Origin: CAYFWF01 sp964346815
Lineage (GTDB): Bacteria > Acidobacteriota > Aminicenantia > Aminicenantales > Aminicenantaceae
Length of the DNA: 64,000 nucleotides
Direction: 5' to 3'
Assembly (NCBI GenBank): GCA_964346815.1
Contig: CAYFWF010000057.1
Span: 268,266 to 332,265 of the forward strand
Translations under genes and position numbers: made by a program
Shown here: positions 37,178 through 46,605 of the stretch, piece after piece
Position numbering within the stretch: the stretch's first letter is position 1
How the letters are laid out: each line of letters starts with the position of its first letter
The notes under the pieces: model-generated
The model's database searches: none
Told to the model about the DNA's origin: nothing
What the model saw: the letters and a program-made list of their open reading frames with translations, nothing else

Positions 37178-37828
37178 TTATTTCGAAGCGAATTTGAACT
37201 GAACTTTGCTCGAAACAGCGATCAGAATGCCCTCTGCGGAGAAGGCTTTCACCTGCCAGGAATATACCTTTCCAGACATTAAAAGATTCTTTGTATCCTC
37301 GGAAAGGGTGATGAAGTTGTCCTCTGTGGTTGTGCTCCAGAGGAGATTCCCGTTATCGTAGATAAAGAGTTTGTACTCGATGTTTTCTCCAAGACTCTCC
37401 CACCTGAATGCAGAGGGAATCTGGACAAGGTTATCGATCACAGGAGAGATAAGTTTTATGGAAGATCCTCTGACCAGGTCTTCATTGATGAAGAATTCAG
37501 GTGCTTCTGTCTTCAGGCTGGGAAGAATCCCGAAGGCTACAATCAGAATGAGAGCAGCCGAAACTGCAGCTATGGTCCACTGCCGGGGCGTGAGGAAAGC
37601 AGCGGCTGTTTCCAGCCAGGAACGTTCGGTTGTTTCGGGAGCATAGACATCACGGAAAATCTCGCTCCCTTTGGCTTTGACGACCGTGATCAGTTCGTCT
37701 CGTTCAGCCATTTTTTCAAAGCAATGAGTGCAATTGAAATAATGTTCTTCGAATGCCTCTCTTTGCGTTTTATCGAGTCTATTGAACAAATAATCGTCAA
37801 TGAAGTCTTCGAACATGCAATTTTTCAT
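37178..37828 (-). CDS. Zinc-finger anti-sigma factor, membrane-anchored
   Basis: The start is set at ATG 37828 (MKNCMFEDF) because zinc-finger anti-sigma proteins begin there; a longer frame starts at ATG 37897 in an ATGA overlap with the sigma gene and cannot be excluded. The 216-residue protein has the ZAS motif H29-x3-C33-x2-C36, a single membrane helix (TIAAVSAALILIVAFGIL), and an extracytoplasmic beta-rich C-terminus. It probably holds the upstream ECF sigma factor inactive until an envelope signal arrives. Confidence 0.8.
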   Translation of the reverse strand: MKNCMFEDFIDDYLFNRLDKTQREAFEEHYFNCTHCFEKMAERDELITVVKAKGSEIFRDVYAPETTERSWLETAAAFLTPRQWTIAAVSAALILIVAFGILPSLKTEAPEFFINEDLVRGSSIKLISPVIDNLVQIPSAFRWESLGENIEYKLFIYDNGNLLWSTTTEDNFITLSEDTKNLLMSGKVYSWQVKAFSAEGILIAVSSKVQFKFASK

Positions 37829-37893
37829 CGTACTTTCCTCTCCATTGGACTTCATTGATTTAGTCGCTTTTTTCCAAAAAAGTTGAAAAAAAT

Positions 37894-38457
37894 TCATTGC
37901 TTCATGACCTTTTTGAGAAGCTTTTGGGCATAGTTGACTCGTTCGCTCACGCGCCGGGAAGTGATATTCAACCTCTTGGCCACTTCCTCCCGAGAGAGTT
38001 CCTGGTAGTAGTAAAGATACAGGACTTCTTTGTATTTAGGTTTGAGTTTTTCGATGGCTTTGGCGATCCACTCTGCCCTTTCCTTGTTTTCGATATGCTC
38101 CTGTGGAGAAAGGTAAGGGTCGGGTTCAGGAGCATGCCTCAGGACTTTGCTTTTCTGTCTGATGTGGTCGATAATCCTGCGGGAAGTGATGGTATAGATG
38201 AATGTTCCTATCGACGAGTCCCCCCGGAATTCCCCCTTTTTAAGTTTTTCGAGAACATTGACCATGATTTCGTTCACCACATCTTCCCAATCCGGAGTTT
38301 GAGCTCCGATTGATTTTTTAACTCTGAAGCTGACGATAGGCCTGTACTTGGCGATGATTTCTTTGGTGTCGATCTCAGGCTTTTTCTGTTCCACTTTTGT
38401 CCCATTATATAGCCAGTTGCCCTGAATGACAAGTCTATGAAGAGTAACAAAAATCAT
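37894..38457 (-). CDS. ECF-type RNA polymerase sigma factor
   Basis: 187 residues. Region 2 runs from DWEDVVNEIMVNVLEKL to TSRRIIDHIRQKSKV and region 4 from LKPKYKEVLYLYYYQEL to NITSRRVSERVNYAQ with a helix-turn-helix. It has no region 1 or 3, as expected for ECF (group 4) factors. The N-terminus (MIFVTLHRLVIQG) is odd and a downstream start is possible. Its stop overlaps the longer anti-sigma start, so they form one unit. Its regulon is unknown. Confidence 0.87.
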   Translation of the reverse strand: MIFVTLHRLVIQGNWLYNGTKVEQKKPEIDTKEIIAKYRPIVSFRVKKSIGAQTPDWEDVVNEIMVNVLEKLKKGEFRGDSSIGTFIYTITSRRIIDHIRQKSKVLRHAPEPDPYLSPQEHIENKERAEWIAKAIEKLKPKYKEVLYLYYYQELSREEVAKRLNITSRRVSERVNYAQKLLKKVMKQ

Positions 38458-38527
38458 CGTCTTGTTTCAATATTTATGGGATTTTAGCGACTAATACTCT
38501 TGCCTGAGGAGCGGTGGAGGAAAGGAC

Positions 38528-38713
38528 ATGGAGGAAAGCATGGAAGCCAAGGTTCGGGAACCGATAATGTTGAAAAGCGAATTCGAATTTTTCGACTTGA
38601 TCGAGAAGAAAATGAAGGAGCAGGGATTTGAAGTGTTGGAGACATCGAGCTGCCAAGGGACAAAGAAGCCAAAAGACAGGATGGTGCATCGATTTGTCAG
38701 CCGTTTTGCTTGA
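38528..38713 (+). CDS. Small hypothetical protein
   Basis: 61 residues, charged (MEESMEAKVREPIMLKSEF, then FFDLIEKKMKEQGFEVLE), with a GGAGG 7 bases before the ATG. The central part would form an amphipathic helix. There is no recognised domain. The opposite strand is also open here, so coding status rests mainly on the ribosome site. It lies alone between the sigma gene and the HD-GYP gene. Confidence 0.35.
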   Translation: MEESMEAKVREPIMLKSEFEFFDLIEKKMKEQGFEVLETSSCQGTKKPKDRMVHRFVSRFA

Positions 38714-38833
38714 TCGCCTGCCTGAATGATTCATAAAAAATGCCGGCGCCTCTGCAGCGAGAGGTGCTCTCTCTAAAAGGACAGTTTCAATTTTTACCAG
38801 AATCTGCCGACTAAAACTGTGCCCGCGTAAAGA

Positions 38834-39727
38834 ATGCGAGACGAGTGGACCAGAATGAACAAGAACTACTCAGAAAAAGAAATGTTCTCCGAGCCGTCAA
38901 AGGCTTTGGTCATCGAAGATGACCATGGAGGACAGACATCTTATTATCCCCTATTGGTGTGGAATGGTTCGAGCTGTTATTCTCCAAAAATTATTCAGGA
39001 GACAAACCTTTCCCGCGGTCAGATGCAGGCACAAGAAGCGGTCGGCAGGATATCGTCGGTAAGGCAATTTCTTCATGACATAGGAAAGCGCCATGAGAGG
39101 TCTCTCCAGCACGACCTCTCTCTCAATTCCAGCCTCTTGTATTTGATCGCAGCATCCGATGGAAATGAAGATACGGTGGGGCATTCACAGCTTGTGGCCC
39201 GGTACACCCTTCTCTTAACCAGGGCAATGGGGATCGACGATTGGAATTTTTGCCGGAATATCGAAAGGGGAGCTTTGCTTCATGATATCGGAAAGATCGG
39301 AATCCCTGAGTCCATACTGAGGAAGCCCGGCCCTCTGACCGTTCAGGAAAGAGAAATAGTCAAAGAACATCCTCTAGTGGGTTACGAGATGATCGAGGAG
39401 TTCCGGTTTTTAAGCAAAGCTTCGCGGATCGTTCTTTTCCACCATGAAAACTATGATGGTCAGGGATATCCCTATGGATTGAAAAGGGAAGAAATTCCTC
39501 TGGAAGCGAGGATTTTCGCCATAGCCGATACGCTGGACGCCATCACCTCGGACCGCCCTTACCGAAAAGGGCAGAGCTTCCAAAAGGCTTTTGATGAGAT
39601 CGAAAAAGGAAGGGGGACCCAGTTTGATCCCTATATCGTGGATGCCTTTTTCTCTATACCCGAGGAAAAATGGCAGCTAGCTAAATCAGTGCCCGAAAGA
39701 TCCTTCTTCATGCACACCGCCCATTAA
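38834..39727 (+). CDS. HD-GYP domain phosphohydrolase
   Basis: 297 residues. The N-terminal 100 residues have no recognised domain; residues 105-290 form an HD-GYP domain with HD at 150-151 (LLHDIGKIGIPES), HHENYDGQGYPYGL at 203-216 and DTLDAITSDRPYRKG at 232-246. The family degrades cyclic-di-GMP or related dinucleotides. No GGDEF gene is in the window. Its 3' end overlaps the convergent LUD-protein gene by 20 bases. Confidence 0.87.
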   Translation: MRDEWTRMNKNYSEKEMFSEPSKALVIEDDHGGQTSYYPLLVWNGSSCYSPKIIQETNLSRGQMQAQEAVGRISSVRQFLHDIGKRHERSLQHDLSLNSSLLYLIAASDGNEDTVGHSQLVARYTLLLTRAMGIDDWNFCRNIERGALLHDIGKIGIPESILRKPGPLTVQEREIVKEHPLVGYEMIEEFRFLSKASRIVLFHHENYDGQGYPYGLKREEIPLEARIFAIADTLDAITSDRPYRKGQSFQKAFDEIEKGRGTQFDPYIVDAFFSIPEEKWQLAKSVPERSFFMHTAH

Positions 39728-41822
39728 ACGGCTCACCGGCTTTTTTTTCCGCTTTTTCCTTCCTCAAAATCAGAGCAAACAATTCTGCCGGGTGGAAAAC
39801 TTTCCAGTTCTTTTTCTTACCTGAAAGGCGGGATTTCAACTGGAACAGACAACCCGGGCAGTCAGCCGCGATCAACGCCGTACCGCTCTTTTTGATTTTC
39901 TGGCTTTTTCTTTCCCACATGTGGGCGGAGATTTCTGGATTCTTGAAGGAAAAAACTCCACAGAATCCACAGCAGGAAAAAGGAGCCTCTTCGAGGACAG
40001 GATCGAAGCCCAGAGATCTGAGAAGTTTTAAAGGCTCTTCTTTAAGGCCTAACTCATTCAGATAATGACAGGGATAATGATAGAAGATTTTGGACGGACC
40101 TTCGATCCCTTCTTTTTCGGGTAGCAGGCCTTTCTTCACCACAAACTCAGTGAAGTCGAAGATTTTTTTTGTCCAAACAGAGGATTCGGGAAAGATTTTG
40201 GGGTATTTTTTCTTCAGCATGGCGTGTCCAGTTGGACATATGGTGAGAATGAAGTCCGGCTTTTCTCTGGAAAAAGACGACAAATTTTTCTCGGCCAATT
40301 TTTCCATGTCTTTGTGCTGGGCCATATGATAGCTGGGCGCCCCGCAGCATACCTGGTCCTCTGGCGAAACAACCTGAAAGCCAATCCGGGATAGGCTTGA
40401 GAAAACCGCCTCTCTGATTTCGGGAAAGAGGAATCTTGCCAAACATCCTTGGAAGAAATAGATCTTTTTCCTCTCGATGTGTTTTGTAACCGGGCTTTTT
40501 TCTGCTTCAAAAGATGAATAGGATTTTGCCCTGCTCCAGGAGAGCGGAGGAAGATGGGAAAGGAGTTTCGCCCCTGTATTCATCAAATATTTATTTCTGA
40601 AAAGGCATGAAAGCCCTCTTTCCCAAAACCTGGCTCCTTTCCTCCCTTTGAGCTGAAGGATAAGCTCTCCGGCAGGAATTCCGACCGGACAGAATTCTTC
40701 GCATTTTTTACAGTCGGCACAGTAGTCCCATCCTTCTGAGGATTCCTCAAGTGAATGGGTCAGAGCCGTGATCAACAGTCCGATGCCGCCCGGATAGACA
40801 GGGCCTCCGTAGACATGACCCCCCAGAGATTGAAAGACAGGACAGACGAGCATGCACCCTCCACATTTCAAGCAGGAGAGGATACTATCAAGATCTTTAT
40901 CTTTGCTTGCCTCGAACCTCCCGTTATCCAGGATAATGATATGCAGCTCCTCTGGGCCATGTACTCCCACGACCAATTCCTTCTCTATGTCTGTAGTCCG
41001 GCTGATTCCTGTGATGAAGGACACGTAAGAGGTCAATTTTGATCCGGAGGAGGCGATGACCAGGGCTTTGATCAGGGATGCTGCTTGTTCCAGGGTTTCG
41101 ACGAACTTCTCTACTGTCACCAGGGCGATGTGGGCAGGCGGAAGGGAAGTTACGAGGCGTGCATTTCCTTCGTTGCTCACCAGTACTAATGTCCCTGATT
41201 CCGCCACGGCCAGGTTTGCACCGGATATTCCCACATCGGCTTCGATAAAACTCTTTCGAAGATATTTCCTGGCTGTTTTTACGATTGCTTTCGGATCAGG
41301 CGGAACATCCTGGTTGAGGTATTCACTGAGAAGTTCAGCCACTTCCTCTTTGGTCTTGTGGAGCGCAGGGGCTGTGATGTGGGAAGGCCTTTCCCCGGCA
41401 ATCTGGATGATCCATTCCCCCAAATCCGTTTCTACGACCTTATATCCCTTTTTTTCTAAAAAACGATTGAGTTCGATTTCTTCACTGACCATGGATTTGG
41501 ATTTGACGATCGTCTTGGCCTTTTTTTTCTGAAGAATTTTTTCAATCGCTTGAAGGGCATCCTGTGGAGTTGCAGCCTGGTGGATAAAGGCCCCTGCCTT
41601 TTCTGCCTCCTGGCTAAACCGTTCCAAGAGTTCGGGAAGCCGCTCGATGCAATCGCGCCTGATGGCTTTGGCTCTTTCCTTTATTTCTTCCCAGGGAACT
41701 TCGTTCTTGGTGGCCTCGAATTTTGTGAAGTGATGTGAGGTGGCTTTTTTGAGAGCTTCCTGCAGGTTTGCATCGCCGAGTGCCTTTTTGACCCTTTTTG
41801 TTTTTCGTCTTCGGCGGAGCAA
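39708..41822 (-). CDS. LutB-LutA-type fusion: LUD domain, two 4Fe-4S motifs and CCG domains
   Basis: 704 residues that join what is usually two subunits. The N-terminal half is LutB/LldF-like: a LUD (DUF162) domain with VGISGANLAVAESGTLVLVS, then 4Fe-4S motifs CLKCGGCMLVCP and CADCKKCEEFCPVGIP. The C-terminal part is LutA/LldE-like with two CCG segments (QVCCGAPSYH and FSCCGFCGVF), as in heterodisulfide-reductase-type proteins. LutABC oxidises L-lactate. No LutC or lactate permease is nearby, so the donor is uncertain. The stop is 1 base from the ftsK-side ATG region and ftsK lies directly upstream on the same strand. Confidence 0.85.
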   Translation of the reverse strand: MLRRRRKTKRVKKALGDANLQEALKKATSHHFTKFEATKNEVPWEEIKERAKAIRRDCIERLPELLERFSQEAEKAGAFIHQAATPQDALQAIEKILQKKKAKTIVKSKSMVSEEIELNRFLEKKGYKVVETDLGEWIIQIAGERPSHITAPALHKTKEEVAELLSEYLNQDVPPDPKAIVKTARKYLRKSFIEADVGISGANLAVAESGTLVLVSNEGNARLVTSLPPAHIALVTVEKFVETLEQAASLIKALVIASSGSKLTSYVSFITGISRTTDIEKELVVGVHGPEELHIIILDNGRFEASKDKDLDSILSCLKCGGCMLVCPVFQSLGGHVYGGPVYPGGIGLLITALTHSLEESSEGWDYCADCKKCEEFCPVGIPAGELILQLKGRKGARFWERGLSCLFRNKYLMNTGAKLLSHLPPLSWSRAKSYSSFEAEKSPVTKHIERKKIYFFQGCLARFLFPEIREAVFSSLSRIGFQVVSPEDQVCCGAPSYHMAQHKDMEKLAEKNLSSFSREKPDFILTICPTGHAMLKKKYPKIFPESSVWTKKIFDFTEFVVKKGLLPEKEGIEGPSKIFYHYPCHYLNELGLKEEPLKLLRSLGFDPVLEEAPFSCCGFCGVFSFKNPEISAHMWERKSQKIKKSGTALIAADCPGCLFQLKSRLSGKKKNWKVFHPAELFALILRKEKAEKKAGEPFNGRCA

Positions 41823-44153
41823 TCATTCCCCCCCGCCGTGCTTCTTCAGATAGGCATCGGCACTGACCAGAATCTCTCTGGGCTTGCTCCCTTCCGAGGG
41901 GCCGACAATCCCCTCCTGTTCCATCTGATCGATTATGCGCGCAGCCCGCGCATACCCCAACTTGAGTTTCCTCTGGAGATAGGAAGCGGAGGCTTGTCCG
42001 GTCAGGAGGATCAGCTCAACGGCTTTTTCGAAAAGGGGATCCCTTTCTTCTGATTCCTGTACCAGTTGGGCTGTCGGGCTTTTGAGAACATGGATGATTT
42101 TTTCGTCATAACTCGGTTTTCCCTGTTCTTTGACGAATTTCACCAGGCGGGTGATCTCAGGGAGAGAAATGAAAGAACAGTGGAGCCGCAAGATGCGAGG
42201 GTAATTGGGAGGCATGAACAGCATGTCCCCCATCCCGAGAAGTCTTTCGGCCCCTGATGTATCGATGATGATTCGGCTGTCGACTTTTGAAGGGACACGG
42301 AAGGCAATCCGGCTCGAAAAATTGTTCTTTATTGTGCCGGTGATCACATCGATAGACGGCCGTTGAGTAGCCATCACCAAATGGATGCCAACTGCTCGGG
42401 CCAGTTGGGCAAGCCGGGCGATGCAGTATTCGACTTCCTGAGCTCCGATCATCATCAGCTCAGCCAGCTCGTCGATGATGATGACAAGATAGGGAAGAGG
42501 CTTGAGAGTTTCCTTTTCTTCCTCTGTCAGCTTTCCCTTCTGCTCCTTTTGAAGCTTTCTCACCTGCTGGTTGTACTGTTCGATGTTTCTCACTCTCAGG
42601 ATTCCCAGTTTGTGGTAGCGAGCCTCCATCTTTTTGATGGAATCCAAGAGCACAGCCTCTGCTTTTCTGGGATCTCTGACCACCGGACAGATGAGGTGTG
42701 GGACGCCATCATATATCGAAAATTCAAGCCGCTTGGGGTCGATCAAGATGAGCTTCACCTCCTCGGGGCTGGCTTTGTAAAGGATGCTGGTGATGATGGA
42801 GTTGAGGGCGACGCTTTTTCCCGTTCCTGTCGCTCCCGCGATGAGAAGATGAGGCATTATGGAGAGATCCGAAACGTAGGGTTCCCCATGGATGGTTTTT
42901 CCCAAAGCCAGTGTCAGTTTTGAAGGCGACTTGAGGAACTTTTCGGTTTGAATGATGTCCAGGACTTTAATGATTTCCCTCTTATTGTTCGGGACCTCGA
43001 TTCCTAAAGAAGACCGTCCAGGGATCCTCTGAATTCTTACCGATTCGGCTCCTAGAGCCAAGGAAAGGTCTTCTGCACAGTTGGCCACCTGACTCACCTT
43101 GATGCCGGGCTGGGGGTAGAACTCGTAAGTCGTGATCACTGGTCCTGGGTGGTATTCTTTGACTTCTCCTTCGATCCGGAATTCCTGAAGTTTTTCCTCG
43201 ATCGTCTGCTTCTTTTCATACAGCTCGTTCTTGTCGATCTGCTCAGATTCTTTGCCGGAATCCAGCAGGCTGAGCGGAGGGAAATTGTAATCTCCCTTTT
43301 TTTCAATTTCAGGAAAAAGAAGCTTTTCTTGGGGCCGAGAAGGGGGCGGCGGTTCGACGGCAGCAGCCTTCTTGGGTATTTTTTTATCCTTTTTTTTCTG
43401 TTCTCTTTCTTCCCGCTTTTTTATTTTCTCCGCTTTTTTTTCTTCTTTCTCATCTGACTTGGGTGCCGCATATTTTTCGAAAACTCTTTTTTTCATCCTT
43501 TCTCGGCGCTTGTCCTTCTTATAGCGGATGATTCGCAACCTGACTTCCTTGAAGATGAACTGGAAGACACCGGCAATGAAGGTGAAGATCTTGCTTATGG
43601 AAAGATGGGTGGAGAAGATGAGGAACAGAATGACCAGGCCAAAAAGAATTAGGACTGTCCCTGTGTGGTTGAAAAAACGGATCAAAAATGAGGAGAGAAT
43701 ATCTCCGACCAATCCTCCCGATACAACTTCGGCACCCCGCCAATTTGTTTCTGGGAATAAAACTGTGAACAGGGCACTGAGGACAAAAAGAAGGAAAACC
43801 GCGCCTCCCGTTTTTGCGAGAATGCGTTTCTGTTTTCTAGGATAGAATGCTTGAACGCCGAGATAAAACAGAAGGATTGGGATGAGAAAAGAGGTGAAGC
43901 CAAAAATTTGAAGCAGAATTTCAGCAGAGGAGGCTCCCGCCTTTCCGGCAAAATTTTTCGCCTTCGTTTGGCTGGACGCTGTGCTTGCCCACGAAGGGTC
44001 CTGAGAATCGTAGCTGATCAGACTGATCAGGAGGAAAAGGGCGGTCAGGATAAGAAGAGTCCCGCTTATCTCTGAAGTTTTGACTTGCTTTCTTTTTTTC
44101 GTTTTTCTGGGAGTTCCGGTTTTCGCTCTTTTCTTCCTCTTTGCCATAGCCAA
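41823..44153 (-). CDS. ftsK: DNA translocase FtsK/SpoIIIE
   Basis: 776 residues: four N-terminal membrane helices (about 30-48, 78-101, 115-135, 163-183), a Lys/Glu-rich linker (210-280), an alpha/beta motor with Walker A GATGTGKS at 440-447 and Walker B YLVIIIDELAELMM, and a C-terminal gamma winged helix (LTGQASASYLQRKLKLGYARA) that reads KOPS-like sequences. It moves chromosome ends through the septum. ksgA lies 2 bases upstream. Confidence 0.95.
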   Translation of the reverse strand: MAMAKRKKRAKTGTPRKTKKRKQVKTSEISGTLLILTALFLLISLISYDSQDPSWASTASSQTKAKNFAGKAGASSAEILLQIFGFTSFLIPILLFYLGVQAFYPRKQKRILAKTGGAVFLLFVLSALFTVLFPETNWRGAEVVSGGLVGDILSSFLIRFFNHTGTVLILFGLVILFLIFSTHLSISKIFTFIAGVFQFIFKEVRLRIIRYKKDKRRERMKKRVFEKYAAPKSDEKEEKKAEKIKKREEREQKKKDKKIPKKAAAVEPPPPSRPQEKLLFPEIEKKGDYNFPPLSLLDSGKESEQIDKNELYEKKQTIEEKLQEFRIEGEVKEYHPGPVITTYEFYPQPGIKVSQVANCAEDLSLALGAESVRIQRIPGRSSLGIEVPNNKREIIKVLDIIQTEKFLKSPSKLTLALGKTIHGEPYVSDLSIMPHLLIAGATGTGKSVALNSIITSILYKASPEEVKLILIDPKRLEFSIYDGVPHLICPVVRDPRKAEAVLLDSIKKMEARYHKLGILRVRNIEQYNQQVRKLQKEQKGKLTEEEKETLKPLPYLVIIIDELAELMMIGAQEVEYCIARLAQLARAVGIHLVMATQRPSIDVITGTIKNNFSSRIAFRVPSKVDSRIIIDTSGAERLLGMGDMLFMPPNYPRILRLHCSFISLPEITRLVKFVKEQGKPSYDEKIIHVLKSPTAQLVQESEERDPLFEKAVELILLTGQASASYLQRKLKLGYARAARIIDQMEQEGIVGPSEGSKPREILVSADAYLKKHGGGE

Positions 44154-44155
44154 AA

Positions 44156-44953
44156 TTATATCATATTTTCAGATCGGAGTACGTTAAAAAGGGCCACGAA
44201 CTGTGATAAGGACACCTCTTCGGGCCGCCTTCCTTCTTCGATTCCACATTTGCAGAGAGCCTCTTTTATATCGGATACAGAGATGGGAATATTTTTTAAA
44301 TTGTTCAAGAGTTTTTTCCTTCGGCTCCTGAAGGCTTGTTGGAGGAATGTTCGGAAACGTTCCTGATCGGAGATGAAAAATTGGGGATGCGGCCTCTTTT
44401 TAAGCAAGACCAGAGCAGAGTCTACCTGAGGAGCTGGAAAGAAGGAAGAAGGTGAGACCTGGAAGTGCAGCCGAATGGAAAAAATATTCTGGAAGAGGAT
44501 GGAGAGAGGGGCGTACTTTTTAGTCCCAGGCTGGGCACAGAGTCTGAGAGCGAATTCTTTTTGGAGGAGGAATATGCATGAGGAGAAAAGTTCTCTGTTT
44601 TCCATCACCTTAGAGAGAAGAGGAGAGGAGATGGAATAGGGAAGGTTGCCGACCAATTTTGCTTGTTTTTTTTGAACGAGATCTTCGAAATTAACCTGGA
44701 GAACATCTGTTTCGAGAACCGTTAAGTTGGGGAACGCCTGTCTTTTCAGATAGGGAATCAGGGAGCTGTCTTTTTCGATGGCGATGACTCGAATCCCTTC
44801 TTTGACCAGGGGAAGAGTCAACACTCCTCTTCCTGCGCCGATTTCAATGATAAGGTCTTCAGGCTTTGGATCGATGACTCTGATAATTTTCTTGAGAACC
44901 TTTCGATCCGTCAGAAAATGCTGTCCCAGCGCTTTTCTTCTGGATTTGTTCAT
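44156..44953 (-). CDS. ksgA: 16S rRNA dimethyladenosine transferase
   Basis: 265 residues, normal length. The SAM motif is IEIGAGRGVLTLPL and the catalytic motif IV is NLPYSISSPL. KsgA dimethylates two adenosines in helix 45 of 16S rRNA late in 30S assembly. It is the first gene of the ksgA-ftsK pair. The 134 bases upstream hold no gene. Confidence 0.94.
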   Translation of the reverse strand: MNKSRRKALGQHFLTDRKVLKKIIRVIDPKPEDLIIEIGAGRGVLTLPLVKEGIRVIAIEKDSSLIPYLKRQAFPNLTVLETDVLQVNFEDLVQKKQAKLVGNLPYSISSPLLSKVMENRELFSSCIFLLQKEFALRLCAQPGTKKYAPLSILFQNIFSIRLHFQVSPSSFFPAPQVDSALVLLKKRPHPQFFISDQERFRTFLQQAFRSRRKKLLNNLKNIPISVSDIKEALCKCGIEEGRRPEEVSLSQFVALFNVLRSENMI

Positions 44954-45087
44954 GTCGCGGCCATCTCGATAGGTTCAGCTCCTTTGAAAACTATACCAGA
45001 AATCATGGAGAAAGGCTAAACCGCTGCCCATGCGTTGAGGATCACTTCTGGAATTTCAAAAAGCGTCTTGATACAGGGAGGGAAGTG

Positions 45088-46434
45088 TCAGCGGATGTAC
45101 CCCAGCGATTTGAGGTTATCCAGTTCCTTTTTTGAAAGCGGCGGCTTTTTTTTCTGTGCTTTTTTCCCATGGAGGTAACCATGGGTGTCATAAAATTCCA
45201 TGTACTTGCGGTCCATGAGATTCTGCAGTTCTTTATGGCTGGAAGAAATATTCTGTTTTTCGAAAGGATCTTTGTGGATATCGAAAAAATATTCCTTTTG
45301 TAAATTCAGTCTTTCCATCAAAGAAGGAAGGACCTTCACCAGGTGATAATTTCTGTACACGATGGAGCGGGTTCCCAGATGTCCTTTGATAAAAAGAAAT
45401 CTTTCCTCGGATTCTTTAAAGAGATGAATTCCCTGAATTTCATATGGGAGAGAGAGCCCCACTTCTTCCAAGAGGGTAGGATAGACATCCATCAAACTGA
45501 CCGGATACCTGATCCGCCGGCTTCTTTCCCCTGGAATATACATGATCAGGGGAATTCTCGTTCCTGAATTGAACGTGAGGGGGCCATGGTTGTAGAAATA
45601 ATTATATTCGCCCAGCTCTTCTCCATGATCGGAGCTGAGAATGATGATGGAATTCTGGTCGTATCCTTCTTGGGCAATCACGTCCAGTATTTTTTTGAAT
45701 TCAGAGTCTGTGTACCGAATAGCTCCGTCGTATCGAGCGAGAAAATCCCCTTCGGTCGAATCCTCGTTCATGTATCTCCTCTGGGATGCAACGATTTTCG
45801 GATTCACGTCTTTGATCAGTCTTCTAGGAGGTCTTTCATCCACGAACTGGTCGGGTGGGAGATAGGGAGAGTGCGGTTCTATATAGTGGACCCATAGGAA
45901 AAAGGGGCTTTTTGTGTTTTGTCTGAGAAATTCCAGAACCGCCTCTGTTATGAAAGGCGTGGACTCGACCTTTTTCTCGATATGGTTCCATATTCCTTTA
46001 TACACATCGAAACCTTGATGAAAACCGAAATTCTGGGATAAGTTCGCATTGTCTACGATTGCATAGTTGAAAAAACCTTTCAGTTTGAGTGCTTCTGCGA
46101 GCGTGATGTACTTTTCGTCCAGATAGTCTCGATTGGGTTTCGTTTTATGGACAAAGGGATGAAGGCCTGTTAAAAATGAAGCAAGAGAGGCAGATGTTTT
46201 AGGAATGGGACAGTAGGCATATTCAAAAACGATGGATTGATTCGCAAATTCGTCGATGTGGGGAGATGTCCCGTAAGGGTAACCATAAACAGAAAGGTGA
46301 TCTGCTCGGAGAGCATCCACTGTGATGATGATGATATTGAGGTCTTGACTCTTTTTTTCCCGGGTGCATCCATATGTAAAAAGAATGAGGATGAGTGCCC
46401 CGCAGGCTAGATGAAAGAATCCTTTTGATCTCAT
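45088..46434 (-). CDS. Sulfatase/alkaline-phosphatase-fold lipoprotein, Thr nucleophile
   Basis: 448 residues with a signal peptide ending in a cysteine at 23 (LFTYGC), so a lipoprotein is likely. The sulfatase-like domain has the metal Asp in IIIITVDALRADHLSVYGYP and SSDHGEELGEYNYFYNHG. The formylglycine position (CxPSR) is T80 in KTSASLASFLTG, so it is not a classical sulfatase and may be a phosphotransferase or phosphohydrolase of the same fold. It shares this feature with 23783-25915 but lacks TPRs. The C-terminal LKSLGYIR tail is also found at the sulfatase/TPR border of that protein (RSLGYISS). Confidence 0.8.
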   Translation of the reverse strand: MRSKGFFHLACGALILILFTYGCTREKKSQDLNIIIITVDALRADHLSVYGYPYGTSPHIDEFANQSIVFEYAYCPIPKTSASLASFLTGLHPFVHKTKPNRDYLDEKYITLAEALKLKGFFNYAIVDNANLSQNFGFHQGFDVYKGIWNHIEKKVESTPFITEAVLEFLRQNTKSPFFLWVHYIEPHSPYLPPDQFVDERPPRRLIKDVNPKIVASQRRYMNEDSTEGDFLARYDGAIRYTDSEFKKILDVIAQEGYDQNSIIILSSDHGEELGEYNYFYNHGPLTFNSGTRIPLIMYIPGERSRRIRYPVSLMDVYPTLLEEVGLSLPYEIQGIHLFKESEERFLFIKGHLGTRSIVYRNYHLVKVLPSLMERLNLQKEYFFDIHKDPFEKQNISSSHKELQNLMDRKYMEFYDTHGYLHGKKAQKKKPPLSKKELDNLKSLGYIR

Positions 46435-46605
46435 GATTCATGTTTATCATCCAGATATCCCAAAGTCAACTGCATATGTTGAATAAGGGAGGTTTCAGAT
46501 TCCTCGTTAATGTCCGTTTTTGGCGAGAGGTTCCGTTCCATTTAGTGCGGGATCATTTCAAGGTTTCTTCAGCCGCCGGACATGTCTTCCGCTTGAGTTC
46601 GGATT

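Noticed and set aside
38474..38734. 86-codon minus-strand frame opposite the small plus-strand gene
   Set aside because: No ribosome site; composition looks like a shadow of the opposite strand.
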